Shown: positions 17,432 through 26,268 of the stretch, piece after piece | Layout of the letters: every line of letters starts with the position of its first letter | Numbering within the stretch: position 1 is the first letter of the stretch | DNA from: Thermoanaerobaculia bacterium | GTDB taxonomy: Bacteria; Acidobacteriota; Thermoanaerobaculia; Multivoradales; JAIOJS01 | DNA: 64,000 nt | Direction of reading: 5' to 3' | Assembly (NCBI GenBank): GCA_030429235.1 | Contig: JAUIDB010000004.1 | Location: 1-64,000 of the forward strand | Translations under genes and position numbers: made by a program | The notes under the pieces: generated by a model | Seen by the model: only the letters and a program-made list of their open reading frames with translations | Told to the model about the DNA's origin: nothing | Database searches by the model: none

Positions 17432-17463
17432 AACCGCCGCGGTGTACGCCGCGGCGGTTTTTT
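17432..17463 (+). terminator. Rho-independent terminator after the nitrite reductase gene
   Basis: A perfect 11-bp stem (AACCGCCGCGG at 17432-17442 with CCGCGGCGGTT at 17449-17459) around a 6-base loop is followed by a T run to 17463. It lies 54 bases after the nirS stop and closes the plus-strand cytochrome arm. Confidence 0.93.
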
Positions 17464-17614
17464 GTCTACCTCCCCTTCGGGTTGCTGCCCGGAGGGCAGT
17501 GCGGAACGACTCCACCGTCGGGCCGGTGGCCCAGCGCGCTCGAGTTTCCACCAAGGCCTCAGGCTGCCGACTCTGCCGGCGCGCCGCGCCGTGGGCATGC
17601 CAGAAGCGGAGGTC

Positions 17615-18430
17615 CTAGGACTCCGTAATCATCCGCTCGGACTTGGAGAGCACCAGCATGCGCGACCACCGCTCGCGAGGCCAGCTCTTCTTGAACTCCA
17701 TAACCCGATGGGGAATGTCTCCGAGGAAGGAGAGGTCCCGGACCCGGTCGTGGATGGTGAAGGCCCCGACCGCGTCCTCGGTCATCAGCTCGAGCAGTTC
17801 CTCGAGGAAGTGCTCCAGGGACCAGTGCCACCCCACGGCGTAGAAGGAGTAGATGAATCCGTACGGTCCCGGCAGTCCGGCCAGGCTGGCGCCAAGTTCG
17901 CTGGCATCGAAGACGGTGGCCTGCTGGATCTGGTTGAACGCGAGCACCTGTTCGAGGACCGGAATGTTGCCGCAGAACGAGTCGTCGAAGCGCGGCCCCG
18001 CTTTGGTGTACTTGGTCGAAGTGCCGGAGCCCTCATAGAGATCGAAAGGTACTTCGGCCCAATCGCTGACCTTCTTGAAGAAGATCGTCGACCGTCCGAG
18101 ACCGGGCCCGATGTCGAGGGCTCGCGCCGGACGGCCGAGGCGATCGAGATACGGCTTCAGCGCATCATACTCTCCCCAGCAAGCACCGTTCTGATTCGCT
18201 TCCCAGAAGACCCGTGAGCGCTCGTTGGCCCGGAGATAGAACTGGGGGGAGATCAATTGGATCGTCGAAAGCAGCTCGTCCCGGAGGGGAGGAGCATGGA
18301 AGACGAGCGGGCGACTCGCCAAGTCGGGGTCCAGTTCCCGCAGCGTGTGACCGAGACGTAGCCGCTTGGACAGACGGGTTCTCAGATGAATGAGAAAGCG
18401 ACTAGGGGACGCGAGATTGGGTCGTTGCAT
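17615..18430 (-). CDS. Class I SAM-dependent methyltransferase-like protein, function unknown
   Basis: The 271-residue protein has a central glycine-rich motif ALDIGPGLGRSTIFF (about residue 104), the SAM-binding signature of Rossmann methyltransferases. A later hydrophobic strand reads YGFIYSFYAVGWHWS. There is no signal peptide. The rest resembles no substrate class I can name; it may belong to the group acting on sugars or small metabolites in surface-glycan loci. The start ATG at 18430 lacks a good Shine-Dalgarno. It is a single gene between two terminators and is not obviously linked to its neighbours. Confidence 0.65.
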   Translation of the reverse strand: MQRPNLASPSRFLIHLRTRLSKRLRLGHTLRELDPDLASRPLVFHAPPLRDELLSTIQLISPQFYLRANERSRVFWEANQNGACWGEYDALKPYLDRLGRPARALDIGPGLGRSTIFFKKVSDWAEVPFDLYEGSGTSTKYTKAGPRFDDSFCGNIPVLEQVLAFNQIQQATVFDASELGASLAGLPGPYGFIYSFYAVGWHWSLEHFLEELLELMTEDAVGAFTIHDRVRDLSFLGDIPHRVMEFKKSWPRERWSRMLVLSKSERMITES

Positions 18431-18531
18431 CGGGGACTCGGATGCTATCGCAGGACCAGCCGGACCACCACCGGTCCGCTCCGGGTTCGGCGCCGATGTG
18501 GGCCCGCTCCGCTCGCAAGCTGCATTCTAGG

Positions 18532-18577
18532 AAAAAAAAAGGCCCTCGAGACCGAATGAGACATTCAGCCCCGAGGG
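18532..18577 (-). terminator. Rho-independent terminator after the Calx-beta-like secreted protein gene
   Basis: Read on the minus strand, CCCTCG (18577-18572) pairs with CGAGGG (18548-18543) with an inner GAATG/CATTC helix, and is followed by a run of nine T (18540-18532). It lies about 30 bases past the stop at 18610. Confidence 0.85.
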
Positions 18578-18609
18578 AAACCCATAGAAGGGGGTTGTTG
18601 GGAAGCTCG

Positions 18610-20970
18610 TCAGTCCCGGCGCAGGGCGAGGAGACCGCTCGTGGCCAGCAGCAGCAGAAGGGCTAGCAGGCCGAGCTCGTCCACGGTCGGAACCTCCACC
18701 ACGCGCTCGTCGTCGCGGTTGATTCCGTCGATGTCCAAGACGTCCTGCGGCTCCAGGTTGGCGTAGGGCAGGTCGCCCCCTGTGACATCTCCGGTCTCGA
18801 TGAGGAAGGGCACGTCACCGTCGAGAAGAAGGTCGTCGACACCCCGTACGGTCAGGATCATGTCGTCTTGCCATTGGGATTGGGTCCACTGGATCTCCGA
18901 CGTGTCCGAGAATGGTTCACCGTTCCAGGAGATCTCGGCCTCAGTCGGGTCGGAGACCGTGAGCGGCAGTCGGACCGGCTCGAGGTCAAAGGTCGGCTCC
19001 GCCGTCAGGTGGATGGCGATCAGCGCCTCGACCCCGGTCTCGTCGACCTCGACGGCAAGCGGGGTGATGTCGAACCCTGCCGTGTCGTCGTCCAGGTTGA
19101 TGGCGGCGACGTCGTTCGGATCGAACAGGGCATAGTAGGGATCACCGATCCCCGGTGCCGGCAGAATGGAGATCGTGTAGTTGAGATCACCGTCGTCGAA
19201 GTCGTCGGGTTGGCCCGTGACCGTGGTGACCTGGTCGACGTTCCAGTTTCCGGCGTCGAAGACCAGCTGCGAGGTCGAGAGCGTACCCTCGGTGGCATCA
19301 CTGGTGGCGAGATCGAAGGTGACTGGGGCAAGTGGTTCCGAGGTCAGAACGACCGTGAACGTGCCGGTCGCGCCGGACTCGTCCGTGGTGAGCGGAGACC
19401 CACCGGCCACCGAGACGGTGGCACCCACGACATCGTTCTCGATGCGGAGACCGTCCGCATCGGGCACGTCGGTTGCGCCGAGAGCGTCGAAGATCGGATT
19501 GTTGCTCGTCGGGTCGCCGGTGACGACCGCAAATGGCGAGTTCTCGTCGAACACCAGGTCATCGATTGGAGTGACGACCACGCTTTGAGGGTTGGTGCCG
19601 TCAGCATCGGTGAAGACAACGCTGGCCGCGATCGTGGCCACTCCGGCGGGCGAGATGGAGAGCGGCAAGGTGAGGGACTCGCCGGGACCGAGGGGAGCGT
19701 CGAGCGCGATGTCGAGCGTATCGGTCGCTCCCGCTTCGGAGATCGTCAGACCGGCCAGCGGCGACAGGGTGAGTCCGGCCGAGTCGTCATCCAGGTTGGT
19801 GACCTGAATCGCAGCCACCGCGAGACCGTCGTAGCCGGGATCCCCACTCACCATCGGGCCGTTGCTGAGCATGTAGTTGACGTCGGCCTCCGGCACCGCG
19901 TCGTCCACGGGAGTGATGGTGACGGTCTGCGGCACGTTCCAGTTCCCAGCATCGAAGTTCAGGCTGGCGGGAGATACGACGCCTTCGCTGGCGGGAGCGA
20001 CACCCAGGGGAAGGGTGACCGCACCGTTGGGGGGAGCCGTCAACACCACTTCGAAGGTGGCGCCGACTCCCGCTTCCGAGGTCTGCAGGGTCGTTTCCGA
20101 GAGCTGACTCCCTGGGGTCAAGGCTTCGCCGAAGAACCGGAAGGCGGCATCCAACTCGAGCGGGCTCGGGTCCCCAGCACGAGTGATCAAGCAGTCGGTC
20201 ACGCGGCGACCCCACGATCCCTGGTCGCAGTGCGGCATCCCGTCGGTCCCGTTGACCAGAGCGAAGTCCTGCATCCAGACGCTCTCGGCGCCGATCGAGA
20301 CGCCGGTATCGGGCGCAGCGGAGCTCTCGGTCCAACCCCAGGTACCGTTGGAGAGCAGAGCCATTAGGGGCTGGACGGAAACCCAGTAGGTGCCGGGGGG
20401 CAGGATCACCGGATCCGGGTTTCCACCACCGTCGACCAGGACCATACGGAAGTCGCCGTCGTCGATTTCGGTGTAGGAGAGGGCGGGGTAAGCCTTGATC
20501 GCACCCCCCAGGACGTCGGTGGTGGCGGGGAACCCACCGCCACCGTCGGGGAGGAAGTAGACATTGACCGCCGCCGCGGGGCCACTGTTGCCCCCGAAGT
20601 TGATGTAGACGCCGCGAACCTCGACCTCGTCGATTCGCCAGCCGTGGCCATCGACGACGAAGTCGTCAGCCTCGAGCACCGAGACTTCGGCCCCCAGGAT
20701 GCCGGTGAGGTCGGTGGTCAGGAAGGTGTTCGTAGCGAAGGCGGGAGAGGGGGCGATGCCGGCGTAGGTGGAGTAGACCACTCCGCCGCGCGAGCTGACA
20801 CTGGATTCAACTTCGGTCGATCCGCTGTCTACGGCCAGTGGCCCCTGCGCTGCGAGCGGAGCACTGGGCGCAGCGAGGACCCAGGAGAGGCAGAGGCAAA
20901 GAGTACCGAGGACCAGCCACTTCGCTCGAGTGGTCTGGTTGGCGATCGAGGGTCGCGATGGAGTCGTCAT
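18610..20970 (-). CDS. Large secreted repeat protein (Calx-beta-like repeats) with IPTL-CTERM-like tail
   Basis: The 786-residue protein has a long signal peptide (helix about 16-37) and a unique N-terminal domain of about 230 residues. Four related segments of roughly 105-120 residues follow, each with a TSEAG/TTDESG start, an ASLNFDAGNWNVPQTVTITPVDD strand block (differently worded in each) and a closing NLDDD. Such repeats resemble Calx-beta adhesion/matrix domains. It ends VEVPTVDELG, a hydrophobic helix and LRRD, the layout of an IPTL-CTERM sorting signal. ATG at 20970 has GGAAGGAC before it; the longer frame adds charged residues before the signal peptide. Likely a surface or matrix protein. 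It lies downstream of the kinase operon on the same strand with a 252-bp gap. Confidence 0.8.
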   Translation of the reverse strand: MTTPSRPSIANQTTRAKWLVLGTLCLCLSWVLAAPSAPLAAQGPLAVDSGSTEVESSVSSRGGVVYSTYAGIAPSPAFATNTFLTTDLTGILGAEVSVLEADDFVVDGHGWRIDEVEVRGVYINFGGNSGPAAAVNVYFLPDGGGGFPATTDVLGGAIKAYPALSYTEIDDGDFRMVLVDGGGNPDPVILPPGTYWVSVQPLMALLSNGTWGWTESSAAPDTGVSIGAESVWMQDFALVNGTDGMPHCDQGSWGRRVTDCLITRAGDPSPLELDAAFRFFGEALTPGSQLSETTLQTSEAGVGATFEVVLTAPPNGAVTLPLGVAPASEGVVSPASLNFDAGNWNVPQTVTITPVDDAVPEADVNYMLSNGPMVSGDPGYDGLAVAAIQVTNLDDDSAGLTLSPLAGLTISEAGATDTLDIALDAPLGPGESLTLPLSISPAGVATIAASVVFTDADGTNPQSVVVTPIDDLVFDENSPFAVVTGDPTSNNPIFDALGATDVPDADGLRIENDVVGATVSVAGGSPLTTDESGATGTFTVVLTSEPLAPVTFDLATSDATEGTLSTSQLVFDAGNWNVDQVTTVTGQPDDFDDGDLNYTISILPAPGIGDPYYALFDPNDVAAINLDDDTAGFDITPLAVEVDETGVEALIAIHLTAEPTFDLEPVRLPLTVSDPTEAEISWNGEPFSDTSEIQWTQSQWQDDMILTVRGVDDLLLDGDVPFLIETGDVTGGDLPYANLEPQDVLDIDGINRDDERVVEVPTVDELGLLALLLLLATSGLLALRRD

Positions 20971-21222
20971 GTTCGTGTCCTTCCGGGAAGAGCCCAACCC
21001 GCGGCGGGCGATGTGAGAGGAACGTGACGACTGCGGAGCCCGCACCAGGTCGGCTCGTCACAGCGCGAACCCTAATTCCCCGAACCGTAGCGATCTTCGT
21101 TAACCCGCCGGGATGGACCTCGTCAGACGTCACACCAGAGAGACACGACGTTTTGTGACCGGTGTGCTCAAAGCAGGGGACGTGTCCGCTCGGCGAGCCT
21201 CCGAAGCGGGGTTGAGAGCCCG

Positions 21223-24126
21223 CTAGCCGGCGGGATGAGTGATGGCGGGGTCCACTGAGAGGGCGGTCACTCTCTGTGCCGCCTGCTGGGTCAACCAGGA
21301 GCGATCGCCTCGGAGTTGCTGCAGCTCTCGATGGGAGCGATCGAGAAGCCGATCGGCGCTCGTACTCGGCTCCAGCGAGTACCGCGTCGCCCCGAGGACG
21401 CTGGTGGCCACCGCCCGCATGAAGTGGCCCTCCGGAAGCAGAGTCGCGAGGCGGATTTCCGCGGGCTCGATCAAGGTCAGAGCCTCCGCCGCCCGCCCGC
21501 TCTCGGTCAACAGGCTTGCGTAGTGGACTCGTCCCCAAGCCGGATACCACTGGTACGGCTTCCAAACGTCGTCGGCCACAGCCAGGAACTCGCGGTAGGT
21601 CGCTTCGGCCTCACGGCTCTGTCCTCGGGCCTGCTGGATTCGGGCCAGAGTCAGCAGACCCTTGGCCACCGTCGACGTAGAGTCTTCCCACTGGCCACGA
21701 CGCAGTTCGAGATCCTCGGTGGCGAGCTGCTCGGCCTCTTCGAACAGGCCGAGGTCGAGGAGGATCCGAGCCCGCGTGTTCAGCGTCGACACGACGGTCC
21801 AGGCGTGGTCTCTCAGAGCTTCCCCTCGCACGAGGTTCAGGGCATGGCCCGCCACCTGATCGGCCTCGTCGAGACGCCCCATCATGTAGAGGGCTCGGGC
21901 GCGGTGGTTGAGATTGGCCACGACGTTGGGATGGTCCTCTGAATGGACCAATCGGTTGATCTCGTAGGCCCTGGTCACCAGACGCTCCGCTTCGAGTTCT
22001 CTGCCATCGTTCAGCAGCATCGAGGCGAGGTTGTTGAGCGTATTGGCGATGAGGGGATGGTCGTCGCCGTAGATCGATCGTCGCAGCTCGAGGTTCTCAC
22101 GGTGGAGGGCCTCGGCCTCGTCGTACTTGCCGCCGGCGGCGAGCACCGAGGCCAGGTTGCCGAGCAGATTCGAAAGGCTCGCCTCATCGGCGTTCGGCTG
22201 CTTGCGAAAGATCTCGTAGGACTGGCGCCCAGCCTCCTCGGCCCCTTCCAGATCGCCGGCACGATAGAGCACGGCCACCAACACATTCAGGTCGTAGGGG
22301 ACGTTCTCGCTGAGCGGTCCAGCATGTTCGGTATGGAGCTCGATCGCTTGGCGAGCGTAGGCGGCGGCCTCGTCGTGGCGGCCCTGGTAGGACCGTACTT
22401 CGGCCAGTAGCCGGTGGGTGTCTGCGATGAAGGAGCCGGCCGACGGCACTCCGAGGGGTTGTAGGAGGTCGAGGGCGGTCTCCAGGTCGCGTTCCGCAGC
22501 GTCCAGGTCTCCCTGTTCCAACCGGACCTCCGCCAGCTCCAGGGTCGCGCGGCCGCGATCGAGCGGATCGACGAGGCCCTGATCATCGGGGCGCAAGGCC
22601 AGTTCCAGGAACTCCTGGGCACGGTCGAACTCGCGCAGCCGCGAGTAGACGACCCCGATCACGCTCCGTAGTTCGGCTCGCAACTCCGGCTGGTCCGCCA
22701 TCTCCTCGCCGATCCGGGCGGCGCCGGTGTCCAGCACTTCGCGGGCGGTGAGGTCTACCGTGTTCCCTCGAAAGGGGTCGCTGGAGCCGAAAATCTCGAC
22801 CAGAAAGTCCTTCACCTCCTCGGCTCGGGCCTCGGAGAGGCTCGCCTGGTTTCGTTCCTCTTCGAGTCGGGAGGCTTGCCTCAGCGCCATGATGGTCGAG
22901 CCGGTCAACAGCAGGGCCAGAATCGTCCCGTGGGCCAGGAGGAGGGTGTGACGCCGGCAGAATTTGCGCAGACGGTAGAGAGGCGGGGGAGAGCCGGCGG
23001 TGACCGGGAGCCCGAGAAGATGGCGGCGCAGATCGCGGGCGAGGTCCGCCGGCGAGGGATACCGCAGGTCGGGGTCGACCTGAAGGGCCTTGTCGAGGAT
23101 CCGGTCGAGGTCGCCGCGCAGCTGCCGGGCGAGGGAGCGGGTCGAGGCGCCCCGCAGCCACGCCGCGTGCTCGCGATCGAAGTCGCCTTCGAGGACCCGA
23201 CGGCTCGGCGGTAGCGGATCGTGCTCCCGGAAGGCAGCCAGCATCTGGTAGACCGAGAATCCACTCCAGTCCCGTGGTTTCTCCGAGGTGAGGAGCTCGT
23301 GGAGCACCACTCCCAGCGAGTAGGTGTCGGAAGCCGTGGTGATCCTCTCGCCGGCCAGGTGCTCCGGACTGGCGTAGTTGGGGGTCAACATCCGCACCGC
23401 GGTCGTCGACGCGGTGCTCCCTACGGGTTCGAGCAGTTTGGCCAAACCGAAGTCGAGAAGTTTGGGCACGCCATCGGACTGGACCAGGAGGTTGCCCGGT
23501 TTGATGTCGCGATGAATGACCAGGTTCTGGTGGGCGTAGGTCACCGCTTCGCAGACCTTGATGAAGAGCTTGACGCGGTCTCGGATGGAGAGGCGCTGGG
23601 CATCGCAGTAGTCGTGGATCGGCTGGCCCTGCACGTATTCGGTGACCAGGTAGGCCCGGCCGTCGCTCGTGCGACTGGCATCGATCAGGGTGGCGATGTA
23701 GGGGTGGTTCAGCTGAGCCAGCACCCCGGCTTCTCGCATGATGCGGTTCGCCTGTTCGGAGTCGAGCAGGGAATCGCGAAGAACCTTGAGGGCCACCTTG
23801 CGGTCCCACGGTCGATCGGTGCGTCGACCCAGGTAGACGAAGCTGGTTCCTCCCTGTCCGATCTTGCCTAGCACGCTGTAGGGTCCGATCGGAGGCCGCG
23901 CCGGTTCGGCGATCTCGGGCAGGGGCCCGGCGGGCGTGAGGATCGGATGATCCAAGAAGTCTTCGGCCTCGAGATCAGCGGCGAGCAGGGATCGAACCGC
24001 GGAGAGGAGCTCCGGATCGTGGCCACACTGGGCTTGAAGCCAGTCCTCCCGTACCTGGGGATTCTCTTGGACCGCCTGGTCGAAGAGTTCTTGCGCCCGA
24101 CGCAACCGCCGGGGATCAAGCGCCAT
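21223..24126 (-). CDS. Membrane Ser/Thr protein kinase with C-terminal TPR sensor region
   Basis: The 967-residue protein carries a full Hanks-type kinase domain (about 83-350): glycine loop GKIGQGGTSFVY (88-99), Lys114 in VALKVLR, HRDIKPGN (205-212) and DFG (225-227). One membrane helix (about 390-410) is followed by some ten tetratricopeptide-like repeats (about 440-900) rich in A..LLxxG..DEA patterns. Its ATG overlaps the end of the ECF sigma gene by 11 bp, so the two are co-expressed. The pairing is frequent in Acidobacteriota and Planctomycetes. The kinase likely controls the sigma factor or its regulon by phosphorylation, and the TPRs would bind partner proteins. Confidence 0.92.
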   Translation of the reverse strand: MALDPRRLRRAQELFDQAVQENPQVREDWLQAQCGHDPELLSAVRSLLAADLEAEDFLDHPILTPAGPLPEIAEPARPPIGPYSVLGKIGQGGTSFVYLGRRTDRPWDRKVALKVLRDSLLDSEQANRIMREAGVLAQLNHPYIATLIDASRTSDGRAYLVTEYVQGQPIHDYCDAQRLSIRDRVKLFIKVCEAVTYAHQNLVIHRDIKPGNLLVQSDGVPKLLDFGLAKLLEPVGSTASTTAVRMLTPNYASPEHLAGERITTASDTYSLGVVLHELLTSEKPRDWSGFSVYQMLAAFREHDPLPPSRRVLEGDFDREHAAWLRGASTRSLARQLRGDLDRILDKALQVDPDLRYPSPADLARDLRRHLLGLPVTAGSPPPLYRLRKFCRRHTLLLAHGTILALLLTGSTIMALRQASRLEEERNQASLSEARAEEVKDFLVEIFGSSDPFRGNTVDLTAREVLDTGAARIGEEMADQPELRAELRSVIGVVYSRLREFDRAQEFLELALRPDDQGLVDPLDRGRATLELAEVRLEQGDLDAAERDLETALDLLQPLGVPSAGSFIADTHRLLAEVRSYQGRHDEAAAYARQAIELHTEHAGPLSENVPYDLNVLVAVLYRAGDLEGAEEAGRQSYEIFRKQPNADEASLSNLLGNLASVLAAGGKYDEAEALHRENLELRRSIYGDDHPLIANTLNNLASMLLNDGRELEAERLVTRAYEINRLVHSEDHPNVVANLNHRARALYMMGRLDEADQVAGHALNLVRGEALRDHAWTVVSTLNTRARILLDLGLFEEAEQLATEDLELRRGQWEDSTSTVAKGLLTLARIQQARGQSREAEATYREFLAVADDVWKPYQWYPAWGRVHYASLLTESGRAAEALTLIEPAEIRLATLLPEGHFMRAVATSVLGATRYSLEPSTSADRLLDRSHRELQQLRGDRSWLTQQAAQRVTALSVDPAITHPAG

Positions 24127-24703
24127 CTTCGCCTCGCAGCTCGAGGTAGAGCCAGGCCCGGGCGTAGCGCCAGCGGCGTACGGCGGTGGCGCGGCTGATC
24201 TCCAGCGCGGCGGCGGTCTCGTCGAAATTCAATCCTATGAAGTACCGAAGTTCAACCGTTCGTGCCGCGATCGGGTCGATCTCGGCGAGGCGGTCCAGGG
24301 CCTGGTCGAGGACGAGGTGATCGAGCGAGTCCTCGGGGACCGCGAGTTGCGTCTCTTCGAGCGTCGTTCGGATCCGAGATCCCCGTCGTTTCTGCCGGTG
24401 CCGGGACTTCACTCCGTCGGCCAGGACCCGCCGCATCGTCCTGGCGACGAGAGCGAAGAAGTGGGCCCGGTTCTGCCAGCGGTTGTCCTGTTGCACCACC
24501 AGGCGCAGACAGACCTCCTGGAGCAGGTCCGAAGCGCCCAGGGATAGATCGCTGCGGCGGATGTGCCCGCGCGCGACGTTGCGGAGGTTGGGGTAGAGGC
24601 GCTCGAGGACCAGTTCACCGGCCTGGGCGTCTCCCGAGCCCCAGCGGTCGAGGAGCTCGGTGGTGTCGGTCGAGGGGACGAACCCCTCCTTGGGTACGGT
24701 CAC
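24116..24703 (-). CDS. ECF RNA polymerase sigma factor paired with the Ser/Thr kinase
   Basis: The 195-residue protein has sigma-70 region 2 (LYPNLRNVARGHIRR, DLLQEVCLRLV, FFALVARTMRRVLADGVKSR) and region 4 with a helix-turn-helix (ELRYFIGLNFDETAAALEISRATAVRRWRYARAWL). It fits the Sig-70_X6-like ECF group encoded beside Ser/Thr kinases. No anti-sigma gene is present, so activity is probably set by phosphorylation. The start is GTG at 24703 with GGAGAG six bases upstream. The 391 bp before it hold several palindromes. Confidence 0.92.
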   Translation of the reverse strand: MTVPKEGFVPSTDTTELLDRWGSGDAQAGELVLERLYPNLRNVARGHIRRSDLSLGASDLLQEVCLRLVVQQDNRWQNRAHFFALVARTMRRVLADGVKSRHRQKRRGSRIRTTLEETQLAVPEDSLDHLVLDQALDRLAEIDPIAARTVELRYFIGLNFDETAAALEISRATAVRRWRYARAWLYLELRGEDGA

Positions 24704-24846
24704 TTAGGCTCTCCGTGGGATAGCTGATCACGAGATTGCGAGAACGTCGTGTCTATTCACCGAGAGCGGGATGGAGGCTGCGTGTCCTTGCCGAGGTGCC
24801 GCGGCCTTCATTCCAATCCAACACGACCAAGCCGACCTGCCGGTCG

Positions 24847-25077
24847 GTGCCTCCGGGGTCCTCAGGGGCTCCGGAGGCACTCTTGTGTTCGGCACCGTCG
24901 TCGTGGTCCGGACCACCCTACGCGTGGCCGAACCGAAACTGGGTACCCCAACGCAGGTTGGGTACAGCAATTCCGGTGCCACGAGAACGGGGCTTCTGAG
25001 TCGAAGGTGGCTGCCGGCGGCAGGCCCCTCGAGAGTTCGGCTGGGCCAGGCCGCTCCAGGCCCGCCGGGGCCTGGAG
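24847..25077. repeat. Cluster of four palindromes in the 391-bp gap upstream of the sigma/kinase operon
   Basis: No gene is seen in 24704-25094. It contains GTGCCTCCGG (24847-24856) pairing perfectly with CCGGAGGCAC (24871-24880); a loop-less palindrome GTGGTCCGGACCAC (24903-24916); GTACCCCAAC/GTTGGGTAC (24943-24965) with one bulged C; and CTCCAGGCCC (25054-25063) pairing perfectly with GGGCCTGGAG (25068-25077). The last lies 17 bases past the stop of the 25095 gene and may end its transcript, though no T run follows. The 14-bp palindrome looks like an operator. Confidence 0.6.
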
Positions 25078-25094
25078 GGGGGCCGTGCCGAGAG

Positions 25095-26009
25095 CTAGGA
25101 CGGAAGGGAGCCGCGCGCCTGGATTCGGCGGAAGGCAACCAGGCCCAAGAGGGCGCAGAGGACCAGCAGTCCCAGCGAGGAAGCCGTCGGAACCTCGATC
25201 ACCGGCGGGGCGCCCGCGGGCGCGAAGGTGATACCGCTGAGGCGCTGGAAGCCGGTCGGCCCAATGGGCGTGACCGAGGCGTCGGTGGTGTCGATCACGA
25301 CCAGTTGGCCGTCCACGGTGCCAGCGTAGAGCAGGCCATCGGGGCCGAAAGACATGCCTCCGATCTCGATGCCGAGGCTGCCGATCTCGGTCGGGTTCCC
25401 GGTCGCCAGGTCGATTGCCAACAGGCTATCGACGACCCCCAGGACGCCCGGTCCAGGCCCAGCGGGGAGACCGACACCGTAGAGGACCCCGTTCGACTCG
25501 TCGTAGGCCAGCCCTCGCACCGGTCCGAAGCCCGAGATGGGGCCGAGCGGGGTCAGGGAGGCATCGGTCTGATCGACGATCACCAGCGAGACGCCCGGCT
25601 GGGGGCCCTCGGCCGGGGCGCCGGCGGCGAAGTAGCTGCCGTAGAGGGTTCCGCCGACGAACTCGAGACCGTTGATGGCACCAAAGTCGTGAACGCCAAC
25701 CACCGAGGCGACGCCACTGATCGGGTCGATGGTGTAGAGCGTGCTGTCACCGCCGCCGGAGGTGGCGAAAAGCACCCCATCCTGACGGAAGCGGATCTCC
25801 GTCACCGGACCGCCGGTGGTCGGGGTGCTCAGCGGGGCGGCGACGCCCGTGGCCGGATCGATCTGGATCAGGTCACCGAGGATCGCGGTGGAGCCGATGA
25901 GGTCCCCGGGTTCCAACACGGGGTCGTCGCCTGCCGTGGCGGGCGACACCGCCAGGGTGACCAGAGCGAGAGTAGCGAGGGTGGTACGGAGAGAGTCGAG
26001 GATCCTCAC
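25095..26009 (-). CDS. Secreted beta-propeller-like protein with IPTL-CTERM-like tail
   Basis: The 304-residue protein has a signal peptide (about 1-24, ending SPATAG) and repeated blades such as LIQIDPATGVAAPL, LYTIDPISGVASVVG, LAIDLATGNPTEIG and LVVIDTTDASVTPIG. These are NHL/PQQ-like propeller repeats of about 45 residues with D-x-x-T/S-G turns. It ends IEVPTASSLG, a hydrophobic helix and FRRIQARG, an IPTL-CTERM-like sorting tail. The GTG start at 26009 is supported by AAAGGAGAT eight bases upstream; the longer frame has no signal. It resembles the protein at 31237-32133 in plan. Function beyond secretion is unknown. Confidence 0.75.
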   Translation of the reverse strand: MRILDSLRTTLATLALVTLAVSPATAGDDPVLEPGDLIGSTAILGDLIQIDPATGVAAPLSTPTTGGPVTEIRFRQDGVLFATSGGGDSTLYTIDPISGVASVVGVHDFGAINGLEFVGGTLYGSYFAAGAPAEGPQPGVSLVIVDQTDASLTPLGPISGFGPVRGLAYDESNGVLYGVGLPAGPGPGVLGVVDSLLAIDLATGNPTEIGSLGIEIGGMSFGPDGLLYAGTVDGQLVVIDTTDASVTPIGPTGFQRLSGITFAPAGAPPVIEVPTASSLGLLVLCALLGLVAFRRIQARGSLPS

Positions 26010-26256
26010 GGGAGATCTCCTTTGTAGGCATTCTTGGGGGCTAGGGTAGCCGCCAGGCGTCGTTCGGCGGCCATCGTTCCAGCCGCTAGCGTACCCCGTT
26101 CGCACTCCTCTGCAAAGTCCTCTCGGGAGGACTGGGTTGCACGGAAAGGAGGACGCTCCCGGCGCCGATCAGAGACTCTGGACGCCCCAGCTGCCGCGGG
26201 TCGGGCGCCCTGGACCCGACCATCCCTCTCGCATCCGCTTCGACTCCGGACCCCGC

Positions 26257-26262
26257 TAGAAT
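26257..26262 (+). promoter_or_regulatory. Candidate leaderless -10 element of the saccharopine dehydrogenase operon
   Basis: TAGAAT is followed by six bases (CGAGTC) and the GTG start codon at 26269. No Shine-Dalgarno is present. Confidence 0.5.
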
Positions 26263-26268
26263 CGAGTC

